A stretch of 64,000 nucleotides of DNA from the NCBI GenBank assembly GCA_965277025.1, contig OZ255706.1:2046001-2110000 (forward strand), read 5' to 3'. Positions within the stretch are counted from its first letter, which is position 1. Each line of letters starts with the position of its first letter. The translations under genes were made by a program, and so were the position numbers. This DNA comes from Methylomarinum sp965277025. GTDB lineage: Bacteria > Pseudomonadota > Gammaproteobacteria > Methylococcales > Methylomonadaceae. Below are positions 52,914 through 62,082 of the stretch, in pieces. Under the pieces are notes generated by a model that did not search any database, was not told the DNA's origin, and saw only the letters and a list, made by a program, of their open reading frames with translations.

Positions 52914-53830
52914 TCACGCGTCAAAGCTGGGTGGATCAAAAAGATGAGTTGGCGTTAAGTCGGCAATGCCAGTTATTGAACGTTACCCGCTCAGTAATCC
53001 ATGAACAGAAAAAACGCCAACAACAGCCGGTGTCTGCTGAAGATCAGCAACTGTTGCGGTTGCTCGACGAAGAATATACCCGGCATCCTTTTTATGGCTC
53101 ACGCCGTATGACAAAGTATTTACGCGGCCTTAACCATCAGGTCAACCGCAAACGGGTTCAGCGGCTGATGCGCATACTGGGGCTGGTCGGCATGGCGCCG
53201 GGCCCGAACACCAGTAAGCCGCATCCTGAGCATAAAGTCTATCCCTATCTGTTAAGAGGCGTCGAGGTGACACGCCCCAACCAGGTTTGGAGTACCGACA
53301 TCACCTATATCCGGCTGCCGCAAGGATTTGTTTATCTGGTGGCCATCATGGATTGGTACAGCCGAAAAGTATTGGCATGGCAACTTTCCAATACCATGGA
53401 CAGCGCGTTTTGCGTAAATTGTCTGGAGCAGGCCATCAAGACCTATGGCACACCGGAGATATTTAATACCGACCAGGGCGCACAGTTCACCAGCGCGGAC
53501 TTCACCGGGGTATTGAGTCAGCATGGCGTGACCATCAGCATGGATGGCCGGGGACGGGCCTTGGACAATATCTTTGTTGAACGACTCTGGCGCACAGTGA
53601 AATATGAAGAAGTTTATTTGAAGCAATACGGCAACCTGCAAGCACTGTCAGCGGGGTTGACGGACTACTTTGCCTTTTACAACAGCGAACGACCGCATCA
53701 GTCGTTAGGCTATGAAACGCCAGACAGGGTTTATCAATTCGCCACGGGGGGTGGCGCTAAAATCGTGGATAAATATAATGCCGGCACTGCCAAGCAGACG
53801 CCGGGTGAAAATATGGGCCAGAGCCATTGA
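52910..53830 (+). CDS. IS3-family transposase OrfB (IS-G copy 1)
   Basis: A 306-aa rve-type integrase core. Catalytic Asp in QVWSTDITYIRLPQG, Asp in IFNTDQGAQFTSADF and Glu in ALDNIFVERLWRTVKYEEVY; the helical N-terminus carries RHPFYGSRRMTKYLRG. Intact and nearly identical to the minus-strand copy at 57824-58744. Confidence 0.93.
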   Translation: MITRQSWVDQKDELALSRQCQLLNVTRSVIHEQKKRQQQPVSAEDQQLLRLLDEEYTRHPFYGSRRMTKYLRGLNHQVNRKRVQRLMRILGLVGMAPGPNTSKPHPEHKVYPYLLRGVEVTRPNQVWSTDITYIRLPQGFVYLVAIMDWYSRKVLAWQLSNTMDSAFCVNCLEQAIKTYGTPEIFNTDQGAQFTSADFTGVLSQHGVTISMDGRGRALDNIFVERLWRTVKYEEVYLKQYGNLQALSAGLTDYFAFYNSERPHQSLGYETPDRVYQFATGGGAKIVDKYNAGTAKQTPGENMGQSH

Positions 53831-53898
53831 GCCTGACTGTTATGAGGGTTCTATCTTAAATTCTCTAATAATTTGTCTGGACAATGGGGTCCACTTTA

Positions 53899-54892
53899 GG
53901 GTTTGTCGTCAATGTTAGATGGAGAAGTTAGCCATGATAGTATCACGCGTTTTTTATCGTCCAGGACGTACACATCAAAAGACCTCTGGCTGGAGGTTAA
54001 ACGAACAGTCCGGAAGATTGAAGAAGAATCAGGGTGTTTGATTTTTGACGATACAATCCGGGAGAAGCAATGGACAGACGAGAATGAAGTCATTTGTTGG
54101 CATTATGACCATTGCCAGGGGCGGTCAGTCAAAGGCATCAATCTATTGAATGCCTTGTATCATACGGGCAATGTTTCGATACCCGTAGCCTTTGAAGTGG
54201 TCAAAAAACCGATTCAGTTTTGTGATATCAAAACAAAGCAGGTTAAACGAATGGCTACGGTGACCAAAAATGAGCTGATGCGTGCGATGATTCAACAGTG
54301 TTTGAACAATCGGCTTCAATTTCGCTATGTGTTGATGGATAGCTGGTTTACGGCTAAAGAGAATCTGGAGTTTATTGTTGACAAAGACAAACATTTCATT
54401 GGGGCTTTAAAGGATAATCGTTTGGTGGCGTTGAGCGTAGACGACAAGAAACAAGGAAAATTTACCCGTGTCAGTGACATTGCATTAGAGGATAAACAAG
54501 CAGTACGCGGCTGGCTAAAAGGCTACCCACATGAAGTCCTGATTGTCCGGCGAATCTTTACAAACAAAGACGGCAGTACGGCAACCGTTAATCTGGTGTG
54601 CAGTGATTTAACATTAACGGGTGAAAAAGTTGCGGCAATCTATCAGAAACGATGGAAAGTCGAAGAATTTCATAAATCATTGAAATCCAATGCCGGGTTG
54701 GCAAAGTCGCCTACTCGTACCCCAACAACACAAAACAATCATATTTTTATGGCCATTATGGCGGTCTTTAAACTGGAGTGTCTCAAAATAAAACACCAAA
54801 CCAATCATTTTGCTTTGAAGGCTAAATTATATATCAAGGCTATTCGGCAGGCTTTTGCTGAATTGCAACAATTCAAGACCGCGTAACATCAG
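53899..54892 (+). mobile_element. IS-F copy 2, right part
   Basis: Starts inside the transposase gene (GGGTTTGTCGTCAATG, codon about 22) directly after IS-G and continues to the normal end CGCGTAACATCAG. It repeats the stretch already present at 52190-52554, showing that it is a second IS-F copy and not the continuation of the first. Confidence 0.88.
53903..54886 (+). pseudogene. IS-F transposase, N-terminus missing
   Basis: 327 residues from MSSMLDGEVSHDSITRFLSS to LQQFKTA; the first 22 or so codons are lost. Probable catalytic positions are Asp in LIFDDTIREKQW, Asp in YVLMDSWFTAKE and Glu in KRWKVEEFHKSLKSNAGLA. The C-terminal half matches the minus-strand fragment at 57128-57754. Confidence 0.82.
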
Positions 54893-55018
54893 ATCCTTAT
54901 AAAAGTGGCGATATTACAGGGCCGGGTTCTTTTACCTGCGACAAGTGTGGCAAAGTCATTGCTTTTAAACGCCCCAGTATTATCCCAAAATGCCCTGAGT
55001 GTGGCGGAGAGAATTTCA
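54893..55018 (+). pseudogene. Zinc-ribbon protein, 3' fragment
   Basis: Between IS-F and an IS66 fragment lies host-type coding sequence DPYKSGDITGPGSFTCDKCG, then KVIAFKRPSIIPKCPECGGENFSR. The CxxC...CxxC pair is a zinc ribbon of the small rubredoxin-like type. The upstream part is probably the fragment at 59102-59167, moved by the inversion described in the findings. Confidence 0.7.
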
Positions 55019-55158
55019 GCCGTATTCGGGGATGATATCTATCCACTTGTCGTAAACATCATGTCAGTGCCTCTGAAGCGTTGGTACTGGTATTTAAGGG
55101 GAAATTACCGGAATTTACTCAGTGACCTGATGCTTTTGGTAAAATACGCTGAGTAGTT
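55019..55158 (+). mobile_element. IS66 fragment (transposase 3' end)
   Basis: It encodes the end of the IS66 transposase (STCRKHHVSASEALVLVFKG, then KLPEFTQ) and the terminal repeat TACGCTGAGTAGTTAC, matching 28877-29020 in reverse. Two extra bases (AT) occur near 55036. It is cut off on the left by the zinc-ribbon fragment. Confidence 0.88.
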
Positions 55159-55160
55159 AC

Positions 55161-55380
55161 GTTTGCGTAAAGGATGATCACTCGGAATTCTAGATTCCAG
55201 CGTCCGATAACTGAATAATTCGTTTTGGGTATAATCAATGCCGCGCATAACAAATAAAAAATCGAGGAATATCAAATGAATTGAATCATTTTACCATAAA
55301 TAACAATTAGTTATGTAATCAAATGCCAATTATGGCAACGAAACAATGCGACCTCCAGGTTGGATTAAATCAACAGCCTG
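55161..55380. mobile_element. IS5-family fragment, copy 4 (right end only)
   Basis: 220 bp matching 15303-15521, ending in TCAACAGCCTG and followed by TTAA (55381-55384), the usual target sequence. Only the transposase start region remains. Confidence 0.9.
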
Positions 55381-55439
55381 TTAAAGGTATAATGACAGAA
55401 AACAAAAATAATCCACTAAATCCATTATCGAGGTTAACC

Positions 55440-55868
55440 ATGAGAGTTCTACCTACTGTCCTGACAATATTTTTCTGTTTGTTTCTGACTGCTTGTAGTA
55501 AAGGCAATGAAATCAACGGCCGCAGCCTGCGCACCGCCAATCGCTCAGTCAGCTATATCAAAGACCGCCTGCCGGTTGAAAAACGCATTGAATTTGAAGT
55601 CTCTTACTGGTCTTTACGTGACGCCATTCGTGATAGAAAAGAATTTCTGGATGCTGTCGATGGTAAAACACCGGAAGAGCTGATCGAAGAGGGTAAAAAA
55701 CTGTTTCAAGAACGTAAAAACGCCGGCTACAAAGGCTATGATCAATTTGATAGCTGGGAACAAATGGTTGCCGAATTTACCAAGCAGCGAATGGAACAGA
55801 ACCGTCGTAAACGTGTTGATCCACGTGACCGGCAGAATAATGTTCTCTACCGTCTGGATCCCATGTAA
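55440..55868 (+). CDS. Lipoprotein of unknown function
   Basis: From ATG 55440 (AGG five bases upstream) the 142-aa product has a signal peptide with lipobox LTAC (MRVLPTVLTIFFCLFLTACS), then a charged mature part rich in Arg, Lys and Glu (DAVDGKTPEELIEEGKKLFQ) ending RQNNVLYRLDPM. The frame is also open from an upstream ATG at 55392 and into the IS5 fragment, but the lipobox spacing fits 55440. I do not recognise the family. It lies inside the segment inferred to be inverted. Confidence 0.7.
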   Translation: MRVLPTVLTIFFCLFLTACSKGNEINGRSLRTANRSVSYIKDRLPVEKRIEFEVSYWSLRDAIRDRKEFLDAVDGKTPEELIEEGKKLFQERKNAGYKGYDQFDSWEQMVAEFTKQRMEQNRRKRVDPRDRQNNVLYRLDPM

Positions 55869-55894
55869 AACCCTGCTGTTTTTCAAAACCGCTA

Positions 55895-56055
55895 GGAGGC
55901 TGTCCGAGAATAGAAGCCGTTGCGAGGGAAAGCTGATTTGGGTCAGGTTTTTTCATTCTTTGAGGCGAATAGTTGCGCTATTTAACGAAAAGAAAGGGAA
56001 AATCTGGCCAAATTCAGCTTTTCCGTAGTAGGTTCTCTATTCTCGGACAGCCTCC
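55895..56055. mobile_element. MITE-like element, full form (161 bp)
   Basis: 20-bp inverted ends beginning GGAGGCTGTCCGAGAATAG are flanked by TA on both sides (55893-55894 and 56056-56057). There is no coding capacity. The 60-bp element at 41691-41750 is a deleted relative. The right-hand TA is also the left target TA of the IS630 that follows. Confidence 0.85.
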
Positions 56056-56057
56056 TA

Positions 56058-57121
56058 GTGCACATAAGCGAAAACACCAATGCTATTCATGAGGAATATA
56101 TTGTAATATGCTGAATAATACTATATTAAATTCAGCAGGTGATATCATGCCACGTCTAACAGCAGCCCCAATTAGTTTAACAGAAGAACAACGCACGTTA
56201 TTGCAAGGCACAGTGCGTAAACATACAAGTCCTCAGAATTTGGTGACACGTTGCCGTATTATATTGTTGGCAGATGAAGGCATTAGTGTACATGAAACCA
56301 TGCGCCAGTTAAAAATTGGACGGACAACTGTTCAAAATTGGCGAAAACGCTGGTTACAGAACAGTGAACAAGAAAATCCTTTAGCCCGGCTTCAAGATGC
56401 ACCGCGAAGCGGTGCGCCTGCTATCTATACGGCGGAGCAAATTTGCAGCATTATCGCGATAGCCTGCGAACGCCCAGAGGATAGTCAACGCCCGATCACT
56501 CATTGGACGCAACAAGAAATAGCCGATGAAGCGATAAAACGGGGCATTGTTGATTATATTTCACAGCGCTCTGTTGGGCGCTTTTTAAAAAGAAGCGGAC
56601 CTGCAACCCCACCGGATGAAAGGCTGGTTGACGGCAAAAAAAGATGAATACTTCGACGAGAGGTGTCAAGATGTTTGCGAAACCTACCAACGGGCTTTGG
56701 AGCGGGAAGAGCAAGGCATCAAAACGATTTCGATTGATGAAATGACAGGGATTCAAGCTTTAGAGCGAGCAGCGCAGATATTGCCGATGAAGAAAGGAAA
56801 AATTGAGCGACAAGAATTTGAATATATTCGACATGGTACCCAGACCTTGATTGCAGGTTTTGATGTGGCCACGGGTGAAGTAATGGGAAGTATAGGAGAA
56901 ACTCGAACAGAGCAAGATTTTGCCGGGTTTTTGAACCTGCTTTTTCATCAACAACCCAAACAAACCCATTGGCATTTAGTCATGGATAATCTCAATACAC
57001 ATTGTTCAGAATCGGTGGTTCGATTAATTGCCGAAAAAATTTCGTATTCAGGAGAATTAGGGGTTAAAGGAAAAGAGGGTATTTTGAAATCAATGGAAAG
57101 TCGTACTGCTTTTTTGACTAA
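56058..57121 (+). mobile_element. IS630 copy 2, left half
   Basis: Begins GTGCACATAAGCG after TA (56056-56057) and contains ORF 1 (56108-56647) and most of ORF 2 (56616-57114), which stops in TAFLTN at the TGACTAA where IS-F begins. The remaining third of the element is at 51827-52081 in the other orientation. ORF 1 and ORF 2 have the same +1 frame relation as in copy 1. Confidence 0.92.
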
Positions 57122-57755
57122 CTGATGTTACGCGGTCTTGAATTGTTGCAATTCAGCAAAAGCCTGCCGAATAGCCTTGATATATAATTTTGCCTTCAAA
57201 GCAAAATGATTGGTTTGGTGTTTTATTTTGAGACACTCCAGTTTAAAGACCGCCATAATGGCCATAAAAATATGATTGTTTTGTGTTGTTGGGGTACGAG
57301 TAGGCGACTTTGCCAACCCGGCATTGGATTTCAATGATTTATGAAATTCTTCGACTTTCCATCGTTTCTGATAGATTGCCGCAACTTTTTCACCCGTTAA
57401 TGTTAAATCACTGCACACCAGATTAACGGTTGCAGTACTGCCGTCTTTGTTTGTAAAGATTCGCCGGACAATCAGGACTTCATGTGGGTAGCCTTTTAGC
57501 CAGCCGCGAACTGCTTGTTTATCCTCTAATGCAATGTCACTGACACGGGTAAATTTTCCTTGTTTCTTGTCGTCAACGTTCAACGTCACCAGGCGATTAT
57601 CCTTTAAAGCCCCAATGAAATGTTTGTCTTTGTCAACAATAAACTCCAGATTCTCTTTAGCCGTAAACCAGCTATCCATCAACACATAGCGAAATTGAAG
57701 CCGATTGTTCAAACACTGTTGAATCATCGCACGCATCAGTTCATTTTTGGTCACC
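57122..57755 (-). mobile_element. IS-F copy 1, right half (inverted away)
   Basis: On the minus strand it encodes TKNELMRAMIQQCLNNRLQF through LQQFKTA and ends with the IS-F terminus at CTGATGTTACGCG. It starts after GGT next to IS-G. Joined to 52082-52554 at GGT it gives a complete IS-F transposase with no base gained or lost. Confidence 0.88.
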
Positions 57756-57823
57756 TAAAGTGGACCCCATTGTCCAGACAAATTATTAGAGAATTTAAGA
57801 TAGAACCCTCATAACAGTCAGGC

Positions 57824-58744
57824 TCAATGGCTCTGGCCCATATTTTCACCCGGCGTCTGCTTGGCAGTGCCGGCATTATATTTATCCACGATTCTAGCGC
57901 CACCTCCCGTGGCGAATAGATAAACCCTGTCTGGCGTTTCATAGCCTAACGACTGATGCGGTCGTTCGCTGTTGTAAAAGGCAAAGTAGTCCGTCAACCC
58001 CGCTGACAGTGCTTGCAGGTTGCCGTATTGCTTCAAATAAACTTCTTCATATTTCACTGTGCGCCAGAGTCGTTCAACAAAGATATTGTCCAAGGCCCGT
58101 CCCCGGCCATCCATGCTGATGGTCACGCCATGCTGACTCAATACCCCGGTGAAGTCCGCGCTGGTGAACTGTGCGCCCTGGTCGGTATTAAATATCTCCG
58201 GTGTGCCATAGGTCTTGATGGCCTGCTCCAGACAATTTACGCAAAACGCGCTGTCCATGGTATTGGAAAGTTGCCATGCCAATACTTTTCGGCTGTACCA
58301 ATCCATGATGGCCACCAGATAAACAAATCCTTGCGGCAGTCGGATATAGGTGATGTCGGTACTCCAAACCTGGTTGGGGCGTGTCACCTCGACGCCTCTT
58401 AACAGATAGGGATAGACTTTATGCTCAGGATGCGGCTTACTGGTGTTCGGGCCCGGCGCCATGCCGACCAGCCCCAGTATGCGCATCAGCCGCTGAACCC
58501 GTTTGCGGTTGACCTGATGGTTAAGGCCGCGTAAATACTTTGTCATACGGCGTGAGCCATAAAAAGGATGCCGGGTATATTCTTCGTCGAGCAACCGCAA
58601 CAGTTGCTGATCTTCAGCAGACACCGGCTGTTGTTGGCGTTTTTTCTGTTCATGGATTACTGAGCGGGTAACGTTCAATAACTGGCATTGCCGACTTAAC
58701 GCCAACTCATCTTTTTGATCCACCCAGCTTTGACGCGTGATCAT
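57824..58744 (-). CDS. IS3-family transposase OrfB (IS-G copy 2)
   Basis: A 306-aa integrase core with the same catalytic motifs as 52910-53830 (STDITYIR, NTDQGAQF, FVERLWRTVKYEE). It differs by few residues (for example GGGARIVDKY for GGGAKIVDKY). Confidence 0.92.
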   Translation of the reverse strand: MITRQSWVDQKDELALSRQCQLLNVTRSVIHEQKKRQQQPVSAEDQQLLRLLDEEYTRHPFYGSRRMTKYLRGLNHQVNRKRVQRLMRILGLVGMAPGPNTSKPHPEHKVYPYLLRGVEVTRPNQVWSTDITYIRLPQGFVYLVAIMDWYSRKVLAWQLSNTMDSAFCVNCLEQAIKTYGTPEIFNTDQGAQFTSADFTGVLSQHGVTISMDGRGRALDNIFVERLWRTVKYEEVYLKQYGNLQALSAGLTDYFAFYNSERPHQSLGYETPDRVYLFATGGGARIVDKYNAGTAKQTPGENMGQSH

Positions 58745-59064
58745 AGGCTGATCCCGGACTTTTTTTTAAGCCAATCCAGTTCCATATTCAACTGCCCGAT
58801 TCTGGCGTACAGACGGTCCGGATTGTCTTGCGCCTTCACCGCTTTCGGCCCGCGTTTGCCTTCAAACAGGCTTCCCGCATTGGCCAACAGTTCCTTTTTC
58901 CATTGGCTTACCTGAGATGGATGGACTTCATTCTCTTGAGCAATCTCATTGATCGTTTTGATGTTCTTAACCGTTTCCAGCGCGATTTTGGCCTTTTGCG
59001 CCCCGCTAAAGGTTTTCCGTTTTTTTTTTTGCTCATTTTTGTACCTCTTTTTTTCAATAGTCAT
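58741..59064 (-). CDS. IS3-family transposase OrfA (IS-G copy 2), altered start
   Basis: The helix-turn-helix part (KTFSGAQKAKIALETVKNIK) is intact, but the original start MSEKKRK is out of frame after expansion of the A-run. The open frame now begins MTIEKKRYKNEQKKKRKTF at 59064. Expression from that start is uncertain. Confidence 0.75.
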   Translation of the reverse strand: MTIEKKRYKNEQKKKRKTFSGAQKAKIALETVKNIKTINEIAQENEVHPSQVSQWKKELLANAGSLFEGKRGPKAVKAQDNPDRLYARIGQLNMELDWLKKKSGISL

Positions 59065-59101
59065 AGTTTAAACTATTGTCCGGATTACGGGGTCCACTAT
59101 A

Positions 59102-59167
59102 GTGTTTGCATTTTATAGCACCTGCCTTTATCTCCTCTTGGCAAAATGGGCATCTTGTTGTTTCCAC
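59102..59167 (-). pseudogene. Zinc-ribbon protein, 5' fragment
   Basis: On the minus strand GTG at 59167, preceded by GGAGC seven bases away, begins VETTRCPFCQEEIKAGAIKC then KH, a CPxC...CxxC-type zinc ribbon cut after 22 codons by IS-G. Undoing the inferred inversion places it upstream of the zinc-ribbon fragment 54893-55018, on the same strand. Confidence 0.68.
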
Positions 59168-59418
59168 GATGTGCTCCTTTTTTGAAGCCTAACAGTTAAC
59201 TATACCGAATAGAAGAATAGACTATAATTGATCCAGTACAACACCATTTTTATATTAATGGACAGGTTTTCAGAAGTTCTTAATACCATAACTTATAATT
59301 CACTCAGTCCGACAAAGTAAAATGGGTGCTGCACTAGTTCCATGGTTTGTGTTTATTGTGCTGATCTATTCCAGCTTCTGTAATTTTATGCGGGAAAATT
59401 TGACGTGGTCAGGTGTTT
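59168..59418. other. Non-coding stretch
   Basis: No gene seen. It should contain the promoter of the zinc-ribbon gene (minus strand); a TATAGT box occurs about 40 bases upstream of its GTG. Confidence 0.4.
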
Positions 59419-60097
59419 TGTGACACCCCAGTTAAGCCGCTTTTTTCACTTTCAATAATTTCTTCTCGTAATCACAAGGACTCATATAACCCAAATGGGA
59501 ATGGAGTCTCCGAGGATTATAGAACATGGTGATATATTCCAATATATCCTGCTGCGCTTCATGGCGAGTCTGGTAGTGCTGCCATTGCACTTGTTCCTGC
59601 TTCAAGCTACCAAAGAAACTTTCAACAACCGCGTTATCCCAGCAGTTACCCTTGCGGCTCATGCTGCCATGAAATCCATGCGCCCTGAGCAATCGCCGGA
59701 AGGCCTTGCTGGCATACTGCGAGCCCCGATCCGAATGATGGATCAAACCGGCTTCCGGCCTGCGTTGCCAGATGGCCGTCTTCAGGGCATCACAAACCAA
59801 TTGGGCTTTCATGCGCGAACTCATGCTCCAGCCAACTACTCGACGTGAACACAGATCAATTACCACGGCCAGATATAACCAGCCCTCTTGTGTCCAAATG
59901 TACGTTACATCAGAGGCGTAAACCTGGTCGATTTGGGGTACATCAAACTGACGTTCCAACAGGTTGTCAAACACCGGCTGTTTGTGATTGCTGTTGGTCG
60001 TCACTTTGAACTTCTTGCGCTGTCGCGCCTTTACATCCGCTTCTTTCATCAATTTCCTTGTCTTGTTACGGCTGACAGGATAACCCAATGTATTTAA
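59419..60097 (-). mobile_element. Second IS3-family element (IS-H), 5'-truncated
   Basis: The 3' end begins near TGTGACACCCCAGTTAAG. It encodes on the minus strand the last 218 residues of an OrfB (59432-60088): YASDVTYIWTQEGWLYLAVV, HHSDRGSQYAS and AVVESFFGSLKQEQV carry the D, D, E positions. The N-terminal part is missing; an IS5-family copy starts at 60098 with its TTAA, and no more IS-H is found beyond it. Confidence 0.85.
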
Positions 60098-61484
60098 CAG
60101 GCTGTTGATTTAATCCAACCTGGAGGCCGCATTGTTTCGTTGCCATAATTGGCATTTGATTACATAACTAATTGTTATTTATGGTAAAATGATTCAATCC
60201 ATTTGATATTCCCCGATTTTTTATTTGTTATGCGCGGCATTGATTATACCCAAAACGAATTATTCAGTTATCGGACGCTGGAATCTAGAATTCCGAGTGA
60301 TCATCCTTTACGCAAACTACGATATTTGGTCGATATTCTATTGACTACTCTGGATGAGGAGTTCTATGACCTGTATTCCCGACGGGGCCGGGCGTCAATT
60401 CCTCCCGAGCGTTTACTCCGTGCCAGTTTGTTGCAAATCCTGTTTTCCATTCGTTCGGAGCGGCAACTGATCGAACACATTGATTTCAATCTGCTGTATC
60501 GTTGGTTTGTCGGCTTATCAATGGATGATGAGGTTTGGGATCATTCAACGTTCAGCGCCAATCGTGACCGTCTATTGAATGAGCGCGTCAGTCGTTTGTT
60601 TTTTGATCGTGTGCTGTGCCTGGCCGAATGGCAGGATTTAGTCTCAGATGAACACTTTTCGGTCGATGGCACGCTAATCAAGGCCTGGGCTTCTGTGAAA
60701 AGCGTCAAGGCCAAAGACGGTTCGAGCCGGCCGCCGGAGGATTCCACCCGCAATCCGAGTGTCAACTTCAAAGGCGAGAAACGCTGTAACGACACGCATG
60801 AATCGACAACGGACCCGGAAGCAAGGATGTATAAAAAAAGTCAGGGCGATAAAGCCCAACTCGCTTTTCCGGGCCATGCACTCATGGAAAATCGCCATGG
60901 TTTGGTCATCGATGTTGAAGTGACCCAGGCGACAGGAACGGCCGGGCGGGAGGCGGCGACAAAAATGATCAAACGCAGCGTCAAAAAAGCGGGTGCCACA
61001 GTGGGCAGTGACAAAAACTATGATACCCAAAACTTCGTTGCCGAGCTTCGCGCAATGAAGGTGACCCCGCATGTGACTCAAAAAGCGAAAGGTTCGGCGA
61101 TTGACAAGCGGACGACCCGACACCCAGGCTATACCAGCAGTCTCAAAATCCGTAAACGGATCGAAGAAGTCTTTGGCTGGAGCAAAACTGTTGGGGGGAT
61201 TACGTCAAACCCGGTTTCGCGGAGTGAAAAAAGTGACTGCCCAAACCGTATTCACCTTCGCAGCGTATAATCTGACCCGCCTGATGTCCTTGTTGCAATG
61301 GCGTTATTCAACTGCGTAGGCACCGTTGTGCCTGAAATCCGCCAAAAGGCGGAAATAAAGCCTCGAAAGGGCAATATAAACCGGCTGATACCGGAAAACC
61401 TGGCTAATCAGGCCATCCAGAGGTAAATTTAACCCAAAATGAAGGGCTGGAGCCGGAGGCATAGGGGCGTTTTTCAACAGCCTG
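60098..61484 (+). mobile_element. IS5-family element, copy 3 (1387 bp)
   Basis: Ends CAGGCTGTTGA / TCAACAGCCTG, with TTAA at 60094-60097 and 61485-61488. It inserted at the truncated start of IS-H. Confidence 0.93.
60203..61318 (+). pseudogene. IS5-family transposase, frameshifted
   Basis: Matches the intact copy up to FGWSKTVGG near residue 332. One extra G in the run at about 61194-61199 then shifts the frame; the open frame ends at 61270 after an unrelated tail. The proper C-terminus (TRFRGVKKVTAQTVFTFAAY) is in the other frame to 61319. Confidence 0.88.
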
Positions 61485-61505
61485 TTAAAAAAAGTAACTA
61501 TGCCG

Positions 61506-61665
61506 TTAAGGAATCACTGATTTATTTACGATTCCTTGCGACATAGGGATGTGTCGTCAAAATCAATAGCGATAAACTATTGATTTTTTTAAGTAAAGTG
61601 CAAATCACACAATGCTTTGCGGGCGCAGAACAAATCAAGGGGGATTTGTTCAGAGCTTCTTTAAG
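61506..61665 (-). repeat. Multi-hairpin intergenic repeat, copy C (160 bp)
   Basis: Minus-strand blocks in order: CTGAACAAATCC facing GATTTGTTC, a diverged middle with TTTGCAC, AATCAATAG facing CTATTGATT, and GGAATC facing GATTCC. The ends are TTAAGGAATCACTG and GCTTCTTTAAG. It has the same order and length as copy A and is more diverged in sequence while keeping the paired arms. Confidence 0.75.
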
Positions 61666-61706
61666 AAACATCATCGGTTTTTTACGGTTATAATGTGATA
61701 AGCCTA

Positions 61707-61886
61707 GTGCAAACAAGCGTAAGTTCTCACTCTATTGAGTAAGTGGCTTAGCCTGATACGTCCAGCGAAAAGGCTTAGCCATGGTTTCATTGAAATATTT
61801 TATGAAATCCGCTATTTTTTTGTTTAAATCCTCTTTAGATTTAAAGTTGCCGCGCCGGATTACTTTACGCATTAAAATAGAAAACC
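61707..61886 (-). mobile_element. IS630 copy 3, right-end fragment
   Basis: Starts at GTGCAAACAAGCG next to TA (61705-61706) and matches 51827-52006, ending where IS-D begins inside the codons for IWFSI. The rest may lie beyond the window. Confidence 0.88.
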
Positions 61887-62082
61887 CTCTGTACATGACA
61901 AAAAATATTAAAAGCTAGCGTAGCTCGTTGAAATGTAATTAAATACCGCATTTTGTTTTAGCGAATATGAATAACGGGACATTACAAATCAACGAGCTGA
62001 CCGTCATATTAACTGAGCACTTTCAATGGAACAAGGCAAGAATCGTTTGTTTTGTGGGTATGTTAATTGCTTTGATGGCAGT

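Larger units (their letters stand above)
52555..53898 (+). mobile_element. IS3-family element IS-G, copy 1 (1344 bp)
   Basis: Ends TATAGTGGACCCC and GGGGTCCACTTTA. The left side joins IS-F copy 1, the right side joins a different IS-F copy (53899-54892), so it does not sit in a simple target. The second copy lies inverted at 57756-59101 and the two frame the inverted segment. Confidence 0.92.
57756..59101 (-). mobile_element. IS3-family element IS-G, copy 2 (1346 bp)
   Basis: Inverted relative to copy 1; ends TAAAGTGGACCCC and GGGGTCCACTATA on the plus strand. It carries OrfB 57824-58744 (306 aa, intact) and OrfA 58741-59064. An A-run in the OrfA start region is longer than in copy 1 (ten A instead of eight, after GC), so ATG-AGC no longer leads into the frame. 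OrfA could only start at an upstream ATG (MTIEKKRYKNEQ). Confidence 0.92.

Noticed and set aside
54905..55156. 83-codon frame joining the zinc-ribbon fragment to the IS66 fragment
   Set aside because: It is a chimera read in a frame different from both the zinc ribbon and the transposase.
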